Source: Planctomycetota bacterium (GTDB lineage: Bacteria; Planctomycetota; PUPC01; JACPCR01). From it: a stretch of 40,850 nucleotides of DNA. The DNA lies in contig JACPCR010000114.1 in assembly GCA_016179685.1 (NCBI GenBank), positions 1-40,850 of the forward strand. The letters are read 5' to 3'. The stretch's first letter is position 1, and each line of letters begins with the position of its first letter. The notes beneath the pieces were generated by a model, which was given only the letters and a program-made list of their open reading frames with translations, searched no databases and was not told the origin of the DNA. Shown here one piece after another: positions 15,136 through 23,893 of the stretch. Position numbers and translations under genes: made by a program.

Positions 15136-18100
15136 TCAATCTTTCAATCCCATCGAACAAATGATGTGGGGCTCCTGGGTCTGCTCTTCTTCATGGATCA
15201 GGCACAAGCGATCCTCGGCGCGCAGAGCGACGACCAACTGGGCCAAATCATCGTCGGCGATGCCGCTGCGGAGTTGCCGGTTGAGCGTATCGATGGTGGT
15301 CGGGCGCAGAGGGTAACGGTAGATGTCGTCAATAGCCCGCAGCAGTTCCGGGGACTCGAAGAGGGTTCCCTTGACCTGCTCGGCGTAGCGCTTGAGCCGC
15401 TCGTAAGTGCGGAAGCGTGCGCCCGAGGGACGGCCGAGCTGCCCGCCAACGATCTTTTCCTCAGTGACGATCAGTTCAACGCCCTTTCGCACGAGGGCAT
15501 GGTGGTTTTCCTGGCGCGCGAGCGCCGGGGTGTCTGGGGCACATTCCGCCGCTTTCAGGACGGCGAACTGCGATTCGGTAACGCTTTCGCCTCCTTGATT
15601 GATCCAGGCCAGGGCGTCATTGCCTTCGGCGGTTCGCAGGTAGACTAGGACCCCGGTCGGCTCCTTTTCCGTCGGTTGGTGCGCCTTCGTGGCGAACACG
15701 ACCGGCGGCATGTCGGGGATGGTCTTTTGCAGGCTGGGGTCGGCAGTGATCGCGTTCTTCCAGATCTGGTAGGCATAGGATGCCAGGTCCACTTCGGTTT
15801 CAGCTTCGCCGTCCAGGATGCCGGCTTTTTCGTGGAACAAGTCAAGAATGCGGTTCTGCGGATCGCCTTCAAAAAACGCCTCGTCGGTGCCCAGAACCTC
15901 GGCGTTGGCGGTGAGCCGCTGACGGACGCGTGAGCGCAGACGAATGATGCGTTCCACGCCGTCGACCGGGAGGAACGAATAGCACAGGATGTTTTCCGCC
16001 CGCTGGCCGATGCGGTCCACGCGGCCGGCGCGCTGAATGAGTCGGATTATGGCCCAAGGAAGGTCGAAGTTGACAACGACCGCACAATCTTGGAGGTTTT
16101 GGCCTTCGCTCAGCACGTCCGTGGCCACGAGAACGCGTAGCTCTTGGTCAGGAGAAACACGCCCGCGTTTCTCATTGCTCACCGGACTGAATCGCCAGGC
16201 GAGCGCCGTGGGATCGTCCGAATCCCCGGTCACGCCGGCGCTCTTGGTCAAGCCCCGTCCCCGCAGCTGCTCGTCGAGGTATTGAACCGTGTCCGCGAAC
16301 TGGGTAAAGATCAGCACCTTCTCAGTCGGGTGCTTCTTGGAAAACAGGTTCCACAGCGCTTCGAGCTTCGCATCCTTGCCGGCGTCCCACTCGCCGCACA
16401 GGGTCAGGACCTTGAGCAGGGCCTTGATGTCATCGCGCAGATCGTCCGCGAGTTGCTTGACGAACAGGCTCGAACGAAGCCATTTGAAACGACGTTTCCA
16501 GGGTCCGGCGTAGGCATCGTAGATGGTGCCAGCCCGCTTCTTGAAGTCCGCTTCCGTTCGGAGCGTGTTCCCTTCCGGCTGCTCGCCATTTCCATTGTCG
16601 TCATCTTCCTCCGCGAACATGGCAGCGTCTTCATCGGCAATCGCGGGGTCGAGCAGTTCCGCATCCTGGGTGCCGATGGGCAGGTCGAGGTCGTTGTCGA
16701 TGGCGTGCAGGTAGATGAAGTTGCGGAGAATGTGGCGCTCGACCGATTGGAGAAACGCCTGGCCGCTGCTTTCCAGCCGCTTGAAAAGGTTCGTGCGGCA
16801 AAAGCCCATCAGGCGCTTGCCGGCACGGGACAGGTCCTGGATGACTTTGCCCTCCGCCTGCGTGGGCGGCTCGTGGGGCGACGGGGCCAGATAGTTGCCC
16901 AGCCCGTAGCGCGGCAAGTTCAAGTGGTTGATGATGTCCACGACCTCGTCGGAATAGAGGCGAGCGTACTGGTCGTCGCCCGCCTTGCCGATCTTGAACT
17001 TGACGGTCCGGGGAAGGCGATCCGGGAAATACGCCCTCGTTCCATCCTCGAAGGTCAGGAACTTCCGGCCTGTCTCCGAGTCGGTTTCCGCGTAGTTGTC
17101 CTTGATGAAGGTCCTCGTGCGGCGCACCAGGTAAAGCCGCATCAACTCGCGCCAGTCGTCGGCATATTCGCTTTTCTCGAACGCGGCCAGGGACCGAACG
17201 GAGCACTGATGGCGACGGAGGAACTCCGTTTCACCCAGCTCTCGCAGCAGGCGCTCGGGCCGGATACCCAGGTCGCGGTCCTCGGCGACGAACAACCTCA
17301 GTTGATTGCCCAAGTCGAGGTAGGTCTTGTTGTAAGGCGTGGCCGAGAGCATGATGCAGCGGCTGTCGTTCTCGCGGACGTATTCCTGGATGGCCCTGTA
17401 GCGCTTGCCCTCCCGATTGCGCAAATTGTGGCTTTCGTCGATGAGCACCAAGCGGTAGCGCCGGAGTTTCGGCAGTTCCTTGAAGGCCCGGCTAAGCGAC
17501 AGCACGCGCCCGCGCAGACGTATTGCTCGCGGTAGTCCTCCCACATGGGAACGAGGTTCTTCGGGCATAGAATCAGCGTCTCCAGCCCGAAGTCGTCCTC
17601 AAAGATGCGAGCCAAAGCGGTCGCCATGAGCGTCTTGCCCAGACCGACCACGTCGCCGATCAGCACGCCGCCGCGCTTGTTGAGATGCCGGGCGGCAATG
17701 CGGACGGCGGCACTCTGGAACTCAAACAACTTGCGGCGGAACTCAGGCGGAATGCGGAACTCGGTCAGGCCGGCCCTGGCTTCCTGGGACAGGTGGTAGG
17801 CCATCTTCACATATATCTGGTACGGCGGGATGAGCGCCTCCCGCGCCCAGCTCTCGTCAATAATCTGCACCAACTCGCTGGAGATGTCGATGCACCAGCG
17901 GTCGTTCCATCGGTCCTCGAACCATCGGGCCAGCTTTTGGCAAGCGTCGTGATCGAGCACATCGACGTTGAGTTCGCCTTGCCCGGAAAGACCCGCGAGG
18001 GTCAGGTTGCTGCTGCCCAGGTAGCTCACGATGGGGTTGATCGGGTCGGGCCGGAACAGCAGGTACAGCTTGGCGTGGAGCGGATGGCGGAGGAACAGCT

Positions 18101-18490
18101 TCACGACGACCTTCTTGGCCTTGATCTGGCTAGCCAGCCGGCGCAAGCACGTTTCATCTTCGTTGGTGGGCGCGCCTACGGCCAGTTGGTCGCGGAACTC
18201 CACAGCCAACCGCTTCTTCAGACGCAGAGCGGTCTGGTTGTCGATTTCGGCGTCCCGGTGCGTCAGGCTCAGGCTGTTCGCAGCTCCTCGGCCGGAAGTC
18301 GCTGCATGCCTACCAGCGACCGGCAGCAGTGTCCGTCGCCGCCTGACCAGCGTTCGACGAACTGGTCGAGTCGGCCCCAGCCCCGCATGTTGAAATAGCC
18401 GACGCAGAAGCCGGCTCGGTCAGCGACCTCCAGGGTTTGCCGCAGGGCCGGGAGAAGTTCCTGGTCAATGTTGTCGAGGATTCGGGGCAT
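15136..18490 (-). CDS. PLD-SNF2 helicase of restriction-type system (two frameshifts)
   Basis: About 1,118 codons when two one-base gaps are restored, near 18280 and 17520. Start ATG 18490 (M-P-R-I-L-D-N-I-D). The N-terminal third is a phospholipase D-like nuclease (H-A-K-L-Y-L-L and G-S-S-N-L-T). Next come SNF2/DEAD motifs: G-D-V-V-G-L-G-K-T, I-D-E-S-H-N-L-R-N-R, L-S-A-T-P, F-T-Q-F-A-D-T, A-T-D-V-L-S-E-G-Q-N and Q-R-A-G-R-V-D-R-I-G-Q. Such proteins partner an Eco57I methylase in a restriction-like defence system; PLD would be the nuclease. The start lies directly against a truncated methyltransferase gene, marking the island edge. If the frameshifts are real the system is dead. Confidence 0.85.
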
Positions 18491-18492
18491 GT

Positions 18493-18750
18493 CAGATACT
18501 CGACCTGGAATCCTGCCGCACGGAGGACCTCGGCCAGTGACCGTCGTGTGTACCGCCGGAAATGTCCCGCAAATTGGTCCTCCGTCGACCAGAGAAACTG
18601 GAAGGCCGGAACGCTGAGGTAAACCCTGCCGCCTTGCCGCAGCAATTGACGCAGCGACGCGAGGAAGGCCGAGTCGTCCCGTATGTGTTCCAGAACGTCG
18701 AACAGACCCACCGCATCGATCGTTCCCGGCGTGAACGCGGCAGCATCTGC
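18493..18750 (-). pseudogene. Class I SAM methyltransferase fragment
   Basis: An 86-codon piece of a class I methyltransferase: I-D-A-V-G-L-F-D-V-L-E-H-I (motif around the acidic turn), then F-R-R-Y-T-R-R-S-L and A-A-G-F-Q-V-E-Y-L. Both ends are missing. The 5' side is closed by a TAG at 18751-18753. The homology stops just before the helicase ATG at 18490, where the restriction system begins. I take it as a gene broken by arrival of the island. Confidence 0.65.
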
Positions 18751-18814
18751 CTAACGGCGCTGCGGATCAGCGGCAACCTTGCTCACCAGCCGAACCGTCC
18801 GCTGCATGCCGAAG

Positions 18815-19078
18815 TCATCCCGTCGTTCTACGCCGGGCACGCGCTGACCTTCGCGTACGTCTTGAGGTCTTCGTTGCGATATCTTGCAGCAGGCGAAGGG
18901 CCCGGTTCACCGAACTGCTGTCGGGGAATGAGCGCTCCACATCGGGGTCCAGCAGGACCAGGTTCGTCCCCGCCGTCGCCTGCTTGTAATACTTGCCTCG
19001 AACCCCACCCTTCAAGCGGGCCAGGTCGTATTCGGGACGGAGATCGTCACTACGTCGCTTCGCCAGTTCCTTCCTCAT
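18815..19078 (-). CDS. BrnT-partner antitoxin
   Basis: An 87-residue antitoxin of the type found behind BrnT-like toxins: R-P-E-Y-D-L-A-R-L-K-G-G-V-R-G-K-Y-Y, then T-N-L-V-L-L-D-P-D-V and F-P-D-S-S-S-V-N-R-A-L-R-L-L. The start ATG at 19078 lies within the BrnT gene (29-bp overlap). The tail is strongly basic (A-T-K-T-S-R-R-T-R-R-S-A-R-A-R), which may bind DNA. Confidence 0.75.
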   Translation of the reverse strand: MRKELAKRRSDDLRPEYDLARLKGGVRGKYYKQATAGTNLVLLDPDVERSFPDSSSVNRALRLLQDIATKTSRRTRRSARARRRTTG

Positions 19079-19340
19079 ACTGTCTCTTCTCCCGGCGGGT
19101 TGCCCGCCGCGCGCTGATGATTCGGATTCGACCTGCTCGAGCAGTATGCGCCACGAAGAGCACATGCTGTCTCGCAGAACGTGCGATCGTGATCTCGCGA
19201 TCCTCCTCCTCCTCGGAGTGATCGGGATCCCAGAACGTGAGCGCCAAGGGGTCGAGAAACACCGAGGCGGCCTCCTCGAATCGGACGCGATGCTTCTTGA
19301 CGTTGGCCGCAGCCTTGACTGCATCCCACTCGTAGGCCAC
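19050..19340 (-). CDS. brnT: BrnT-type toxin
   Basis: A 96-residue BrnT ribonuclease toxin: E-W-D-A-V-K-A-A-A-N-V-K-K-H-R-V, F-E-E-A-A-S-V-F-L-D, then R-E-I-T-I-A-R-S and I-R-I-I-S-A-R-R-A-T-R-R-E-K, the C-terminal signature of the family. It starts with GTG at 19340 and overlaps its antitoxin by 29 bp. It is the outermost module on this side of the island, upstream of the broken methyltransferase. Confidence 0.85.
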   Translation of the reverse strand: MAYEWDAVKAAANVKKHRVRFEEAASVFLDPLALTFWDPDHSEEEEDREITIARSARQHVLFVAHTARAGRIRIISARRATRREKRQYEEGTGEAT

Positions 19341-19472
19341 GGCAGCAGACTACCACGAACATGAGGGCTTGCCAAGACGCCGGATCGCAAGCGTATCGGC
19401 AGAACGTCGCTGCATTCGCGGAAAGCCATTGAGTCCGGCGCGAAGGATCAAGACAATTTGCACAACCGCCAG

Positions 19473-19496
19473 GCGGCCGCATGGCGGCCGCGCTAC
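19473..19496. repeat. Solo REP-like hairpin at a stop codon
   Basis: GCGGCC, a short loop, GGCCGC and then GCTAC; on the minus strand this reads GTAG followed by the hairpin. It matches the units at 1-96 and 31809-32102. The GTAG supplies the TAG stop of the beta-propeller gene at 19493. The 152-bp gap 19341-19492 otherwise shows nothing. Confidence 0.65.
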
Positions 19497-20614
19497 TCCT
19501 CCACCGTTTCCGTGTAGATGACCTGCTCCTTGCCCGAGGCCACCTCGACGCAGACCACCCGGGTCTTCCCGTCCTGGAAATCGCTGAAGTAAATCTTGCC
19601 GCCAGCGGGCTCGGACCAGGCAGCGGGCCCCTTCTCCCAGAGCTTGCGCCCGCCGTCACGGTCCGCACAGGTCATCCGGTCACGATGGCGCGCCAGAACC
19701 AGCTTTTGGTGGAAGGAGAAGCCCGTGAGGCCCCCGGCCGGCAGTTTCAGTACCGAGGCTTCGCGGAGGTCGGGCACGGAACAGAAGTGGAGCGTAGCGG
19801 AAGACGCGGCCTCGCCCGTTGCGTCCGCCTGGACCGTGGCATAGGCCACCTGATCGCCTTGGACGGCGAGTGCGGGAACGCGGGCGGCCGCAGCCGCGTC
19901 GCTTTCGATCTTGCCGGCCACCTCCCCGTCCTTGGCCCGAAGGCAGAGCAGCCGCGAGTCCCCGTCGAGAACCACCAGGTGGGCAGACAGGTGCACCACC
20001 GGCAGGGTCCAGCCTTCGCCCCCTACAGGCACGCTCCAGGCCCGCTGGCCCGACTTGGGATCATACGCGGCCAGGGACCGCTTGAGCAGCTCGTAGTGAC
20101 CATCCGACTGGAGCTCGCGGTCGCCTCCCAGGGCAACGAGAAGACCATCCGCGGCCAGGAGAAAAGAATCGATGTCCGGGCTCTCCCACAGGCGCTCCCC
20201 GTTCCGATTCGATAGCATCCGGAAGTGGCGGTGGGACAGCCGCAGGTCCGTGCTATAGAGGGTTTGTGACTGCCGCTCGTAATGGATGATCTCGTGGTCG
20301 CCCTGGACGTGACAGAGGCGCTTCTCGTCACCGGTGGCGGGATCGACCAGGGAAACCTCCTTTTCGAACTGCATGAGGGCGACCCGGCGGTCCCAGGGAT
20401 AGACCGTGATGGGGCTCTGGTAGGTGTTCTCCCAGATTTTTTCTCCCTTCAAATCGATGCAGGTGAGCCGAAGCTCGTCGGCGCTGAGAAGAAGAAGATG
20501 CTCATCACAGACGAGAATCTGGCGAAACTCTGAAAAAGCGGGATGGCGGCTGGCACCGAGCAGGATGAGAAGGGCGAGAAGCCTGCGGATCCGGGTGACG
20601 GCAGGCGGGGTCAT
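19493..20614 (-). CDS. Secreted PQQ-type beta-propeller protein
   Basis: A 373-residue protein with a signal peptide (R-R-L-L-A-L-L-I-L-L-G-A-S, cleavage near A-F-S) and repeated blades of the quinoprotein type: D-L-K-G-E-K-I-W-E, D-P-A-T-G-D-E-K, D-P-K-S-G-Q-R-A-W-S, R-D-G-G-R-K-L-W-E. It is probably periplasmic and a propeller scaffold; no quinone-binding or catalytic residues of a dehydrogenase are visible. A strong GGAGG lies before the ATG at 20614. Its stop is supplied by a REP-like element, so the C-terminus may be altered. Confidence 0.75.
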   Translation of the reverse strand: MTPPAVTRIRRLLALLILLGASRHPAFSEFRQILVCDEHLLLLSADELRLTCIDLKGEKIWENTYQSPITVYPWDRRVALMQFEKEVSLVDPATGDEKRLCHVQGDHEIIHYERQSQTLYSTDLRLSHRHFRMLSNRNGERLWESPDIDSFLLAADGLLVALGGDRELQSDGHYELLKRSLAAYDPKSGQRAWSVPVGGEGWTLPVVHLSAHLVVLDGDSRLLCLRAKDGEVAGKIESDAAAAARVPALAVQGDQVAYATVQADATGEAASSATLHFCSVPDLREASVLKLPAGGLTGFSFHQKLVLARHRDRMTCADRDGGRKLWEKGPAAWSEPAGGKIYFSDFQDGKTRVVCVEVASGKEQVIYTETVEE

Positions 20615-20656
20615 GATTTCCTCCTACTTGAGGGTGCGGCGGCGCGGCCGCCGCTT

Positions 20657-20707
20657 TAGTTTTCATGGCAGAATCCCGGCTTCGACGGGATTCTGCCATG
20701 AAAACTA
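20657..20707. repeat. 21-bp perfect hairpin over YgfZ stop
   Basis: Perfect inverted repeat with arms 20657-20677 and 20687-20707 and a 9-nt loop. The base of the right arm is the TAG of the ygfZ-like gene. The stem starts TAGTTTTC on the transcribed strand and ends GAAAACTA; neither side is followed by a U-run, so a classical intrinsic terminator is not obvious. It may end ygfZ transcription or protect the 3' end. Confidence 0.7.
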
Positions 20708-21805
20708 TTGTCGGACGTGGGAAACAAAGGGCAAGGGTGCGACCTGGGCGGAGACGTTACCGCTGGCGCTGGACAGTGTCAGAGGCCGGCCCGGCTCGAG
20801 GCTTTCCCTCCGGAGGATGCTGAGGCCGATGCCGCAGCCGAGCGCGGGGGAACGGGCGGCGCTGGTCAGGATGCCGACCTTTTTTTCGGCGTCACGGACC
20901 TCATCGCCGGGCCGGGGCATCGACTCGCCCGTCCAGCGGAGGCCGGCGAGCCGGCGGTTGATGTGCCCGAGGTGATGGATGCGGGCGATGATTTCCTGGC
21001 CCACGTAGCATCCCTTCTTGACGCTGACCGCGGAGTCGAGCCCGGCCTCGAGCGGAATGGTATTCTCGTCCAGATCGATTCCGTGGACGGGGATGCCCGC
21101 TTCGATTCGGGCGACGTCGAGGGCTTGGTGGCCTACGGGCCTGCCGCGGTGTGCGGGTGCGGCGGCGGCCAGGGTGTCCCAGAGCGCCCCGAGCTTCGCC
21201 GTGCGGGCTTCGATCTCGTAGCCCTCTTCGCCCGTCCAATGATGCCGCGAAACATGCAGGTCCTCACCGGCGAAATACACGGGAAAATGCTGGAACTCCT
21301 CCAGCGGCGGGATGTCCAGGCGGAAGGCCGAGGCGAGCAAGGAGCCTGAGGAAGGCCCGTACACGCCCAAGACGCCCGTGGTGTCGCTCTCGTCCGTGAT
21401 CTTCACGTCGTCCATGATGATGAACTTCTCGAGCGGAGCGAGCGCGGCGGCCTTCGCCGCGGGGTCGAGATCGGCTCGCACGCCGTCCTCGAATCGATAA
21501 AGCCGGAAGACGGCGATGGTCTTCCCTCGGTCCGTCAAGAGCGTGTCGAGGCAGCCCCGGCCAGGCTCCATCCGAAGGACGTCGTTCGAGGTCATGCGCT
21601 GGAGGTAGTCCACGCAATCCTTGCCGGTGAAGAGCAGCCTGGCCCGGAAACTGCGGTCGGACAGGGCGGCGCCCGTGCGAATGGCCTGGTATTCCTCCTC
21701 GGGCCGGCCGTAGTGCCCGGGGATCAGCCATCCCTGGTATTCGGCCAGGGTGGCGCCCAACTGGAGGTGGCGATCGTGCAGCGGAGTCTTGAACCGTTCG
21801 GCCAT
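20705..21805 (-). CDS. ygfZ: YgfZ/GcvT-domain protein
   Basis: A 366-residue GcvT-fold protein with the YgfZ signature K-G-C-Y-V-G-Q-E at residues 264-271. YgfZ is a folate-binding protein that helps some iron-sulfur enzymes, such as MiaB, and the Cys in this motif is essential there. The N-terminal half shows the GcvT folate fold: Q-R-M-T-S-N-D-V, T-D-R-G-K, G-V-Y-G-P. Its lack of aminomethyltransferase-specific features and the Cys motif favour YgfZ over GcvT. Length is close to the family norm. It stands alone, with a long hairpin at its stop. Confidence 0.85.
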   Translation of the reverse strand: MAERFKTPLHDRHLQLGATLAEYQGWLIPGHYGRPEEEYQAIRTGAALSDRSFRARLLFTGKDCVDYLQRMTSNDVLRMEPGRGCLDTLLTDRGKTIAVFRLYRFEDGVRADLDPAAKAAALAPLEKFIIMDDVKITDESDTTGVLGVYGPSSGSLLASAFRLDIPPLEEFQHFPVYFAGEDLHVSRHHWTGEEGYEIEARTAKLGALWDTLAAAAPAHRGRPVGHQALDVARIEAGIPVHGIDLDENTIPLEAGLDSAVSVKKGCYVGQEIIARIHHLGHINRRLAGLRWTGESMPRPGDEVRDAEKKVGILTSAARSPALGCGIGLSILRRESLEPGRPLTLSSASGNVSAQVAPLPFVSHVRQ

Positions 21806-22170
21806 AGAGTTTCGCAGACCGGATTCGATTGTGGCCTGAACCCTTCATTTCTATAATCGATGAGTCGGTCTACTTCAACGTCGCAAAAGGCCGACAAGGG
21901 AGGAGAGCGAGCCCATGGCCGTTCCCGCCTCCCAAAGTCCCAACGTGACTACCACGACAGCGTTAGAATGTAACGTAAGTCGTTGGAGTGAGCGCTTTAG
22001 CGCTTGTGCCAGCAACTTCTCAATAAGTTCGGGGAGATCGCCCCGCCCGATTTTCGTAACCGATGATGATTCGGCGCCTCGCGCGAAGCGCGTCAGCGCT
22101 TCGGCTACGTTCGCCGCGTGTCAGCCCTGAATTCCGTAACGAAGCCCTTACGATTAAGGTTCCGAGACGG
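21806..22170. other. Intergenic region with partial MITE
   Basis: This 365-bp stretch upstream of ygfZ contains a half-copy of the MITE-like element (22014 onward) and a segment at about 21970 with TGTAACGTAA that also occurs just before MITE copy 1 (946). No gene or clear promoter is visible. Confidence 0.5.
22014..22150. mobile_element. MITE-like element, partial copy 2
   Basis: The left terminal repeat (22014-22037, identical to that at 980-1003) is followed by the same internal block, CCCGCCCGATTTTCGTAACC, and GTGTCAGCCC, then the homology fades near 22150. The right terminal repeat is absent, so it is a truncated copy. The right boundary is approximate. Confidence 0.65.
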
Positions 22171-23346
22171 TTAAGAAGGCGGGCTATAGGCCATATCCAC
22201 CCACTTGCCGCCTTTCCCGGCGCTCTTCACGGCCTGGCCGATGAAGTGGACGCCTCGGGCGCCGTCCTCGACCGTCGGGAAATCGAGATCGAACTTTGAG
22301 GGCTTTTCCCCGGCGGTCCGAGCGGCGATGGTGTTCGCCGCGTTGACGTAGATGTTGGCGAAGGCCTCGATGAAGGCCTCGGGGTGTCCGAACGGCAAGC
22401 GCGAGTTGTGCCGGGCGATCTCCGTGAGGTATCCGTTCCCGCGCTTGAAGATTTTTTCGGGCCCGTCGCCGTATCGGAGTGAAAGATAATTGGGATTCTC
22501 CTGATGCCACTCGAGGGAGGCCTTGGTGCCCCAGACGCGGATACGGAGGTTGTTCTCGTCTCCGAGGGATATCTGGGAAGCGAACAAGATGCCCCTGGCC
22601 CCACCTTTGTAATGGACCAGGATATTGCCGTCGTCTTCGAGCTTCCGGCCCTTGACGAAGGTGGTCAAGTCCGCACAGATCGATTCCATCTTGAGGCCAG
22701 TGACGTAACTGACCAGGTTCTCGCAATGGGAGCCGATGTCGCCGATACAGGAAGACGGGCCGGCCTGCGAGGGGTCCGTGCGCCAGGCGGCCTGTTTCTG
22801 GCCCTCTCCTTCGAGAAAGGTCGCGAGCCAGCCCTGGGGGTACTCGACGACGACCTTGCGGATTTCGCCGAGGTCACCCCGGCGAATGAATTCCCGGGCC
22901 TCTTTGACCATGGGATAGCCGGTGTAGTTGTGCGTGAGGGCGAAAACGACGTCATGCTTCTTGACCAGGCGGCACAGGCTTTCCGCGTCCTTCAGGGTGG
23001 TGGTCATGGGCTTGTCGCAGACCACGTGGAAGCCGGCCTCGATGAAGGCCTTGGCGACGGGATAATGGACGTGATTGGGGGTGACGATGGCGACGAAGTC
23101 GATGCGCTCGCCCTCGGGCAGTTTCTTTTCTTTTTCGACCATTTCCTGGTACGAGCCATAGACCCGCTGAGGCGGGAGAAGCAGCTCGGCCCCGGAAGCC
23201 TTCGACTTTTCGGAGTTTGACGAGAAGCATCCGGCGGCGAGGTCGATCTTCCCGTCCATGGCCGCCGCCTTGCGGTGAACGGCGCCGATGAAGGCGCCCT
23301 GGCCGCCGCCAACCATTCCCATTTTCAGCTTTCGATTCAAAGGCAT
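22171..23346 (-). CDS. Gfo/Idh/MocA family oxidoreductase
   Basis: A 391-residue NAD(P)-dependent sugar dehydrogenase-type protein. The Rossmann loop M-V-G-G-G-Q-G-A is near residue 11, followed by the C-D-K-P-M-T motif (variant of E-K-P, whose Lys takes part in catalysis). A C-terminal half with I-G-D-I-G-S-H and H-C-E-N-L follows the family pattern. No signal peptide, so it is cytoplasmic. The GAGGAGG Shine-Dalgarno lies 8 bp before the ATG. Substrate is unknown, probably a sugar or inositol derivative. It is not related closely to the copy at 27885. Confidence 0.85.
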   Translation of the reverse strand: MPLNRKLKMGMVGGGQGAFIGAVHRKAAAMDGKIDLAAGCFSSNSEKSKASGAELLLPPQRVYGSYQEMVEKEKKLPEGERIDFVAIVTPNHVHYPVAKAFIEAGFHVVCDKPMTTTLKDAESLCRLVKKHDVVFALTHNYTGYPMVKEAREFIRRGDLGEIRKVVVEYPQGWLATFLEGEGQKQAAWRTDPSQAGPSSCIGDIGSHCENLVSYVTGLKMESICADLTTFVKGRKLEDDGNILVHYKGGARGILFASQISLGDENNLRIRVWGTKASLEWHQENPNYLSLRYGDGPEKIFKRGNGYLTEIARHNSRLPFGHPEAFIEAFANIYVNAANTIAARTAGEKPSKFDLDFPTVEDGARGVHFIGQAVKSAGKGGKWVDMAYSPPS

Positions 23347-23605
23347 GACGCATCCTCCTCATGCGGAAGCGGGCGCTTCCGCAGATGCGCCCGACGGAAG
23401 CCGTCAGGCGCGGTTTCTAGGGAAGCAAAGCTCCTCCGTTCTGGGTCAAATTTACCCGGCGGATTATAGCGACCCAGCTCACCGGCGGCAATGGAACGCA
23501 GCGGAACAGCGGAGTTGCCGCCGGTGATTCAGACGTAAGCGGGGGCGCTCCGGCCTCTCCGGCCTGCCTGTGCGTGCCGCACGCAGACAGGTGAGCTGCG
23601 AGCAG

Positions 23606-23719
23606 GGCGGGACGCAAGCCCAAGTTCTTGTTCCGGTTCCCGGGCCTGTTCCTGTTCCGGTTGGCCGCGCGGCAGTTCCTGGCCGAGTTGTTCCAGCTCC
23701 CGCCGCGGTTCACGCGGCA
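23606..23719 (-). pseudogene. Orphan SUMF1/FGE C-terminal fragment, DGR target-like
   Basis: 38 codons encode C-R-V-N-R-G-G-S-W-N-N-S-A-R-N-C then R-A-A-N-R-N-R-N-R-P-G-N and L-G-L-R-P-A. This is the closing segment of formylglycine-generating-enzyme-fold proteins and the usual variable region of diversity-generating retroelement targets, where AAC-type Asn codons mark template adenines; here almost every Asn is AAC. No upstream FGE domain, no reverse transcriptase and no second copy occur in the window, so it is an orphan fragment or a stray template or variable repeat. The frame runs on to a TAG at 23417. Confidence 0.55.
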
Positions 23720-23729
23720 CCCGCTGTGG

Positions 23730-23775
23730 GACAGATTTGCCAATCTGTCACGTGGGGCAGGTTTCCTAACCTGCC
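23730..23775. repeat. Pair of covarying REP-like hairpins
   Basis: Two hairpins in tandem, 8-bp perfect stems each: GACAGATT-TGCC-AATCTGTC (23730-23749) and GGCAGGTT-TCCT-AACCTGCC (23756-23775), each preceded by GTGGG or CTGTG. Two stem positions change from A-T to G-C together on both sides, so the structure is conserved while the sequence changes. Confidence 0.7.
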
Positions 23776-23845
23776 TGTTGACGGCCAACTCCGGCATGCC
23801 AACTTAACATCAATTCAAGGCTGACACTCGGCGTGGGTTTTTATC

Positions 23846-23893
23846 TAATTTTCCGGTTTAGTAGTGCTGGAGCACTTCTGAACCGGAAAATTA
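23846..23893. repeat. Hairpin over the TPR gene stop codon
   Basis: Outer arms of 13 bp (23846-23858 and 23881-23893) and an inner 6-bp stem with a 2-nt loop, with a few mismatches between. The right base TTA is the TAA of the TPR gene. As at 20657, the stem begins stop-TTTT and ends AAAA, without a following U-run. Confidence 0.65.

Larger units (their letters stand above)
23347..23890. other. Intergenic region rich in hairpins
   Basis: The 544-bp gap between the TPR gene and the Gfo/Idh gene holds, from the right: a perfect 9-bp hairpin at 23362-23383 in the 5' leader of the Gfo/Idh gene, an orphan Asn-rich gene fragment (23606-23719), two REP-like hairpins (23730-23775) and the hairpin over the TPR stop (23846-23893). 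I see no intact gene. Confidence 0.6.

Noticed and set aside
16144..17535. 463-aa plus-strand ORF over the helicase
   Set aside because: Antisense shadow; SNF2 motifs lie on the minus strand.
20657..20707. Classical Rho-independent terminator
   Set aside because: A long perfect stem but no U-tract on either strand; listed as hairpin instead.
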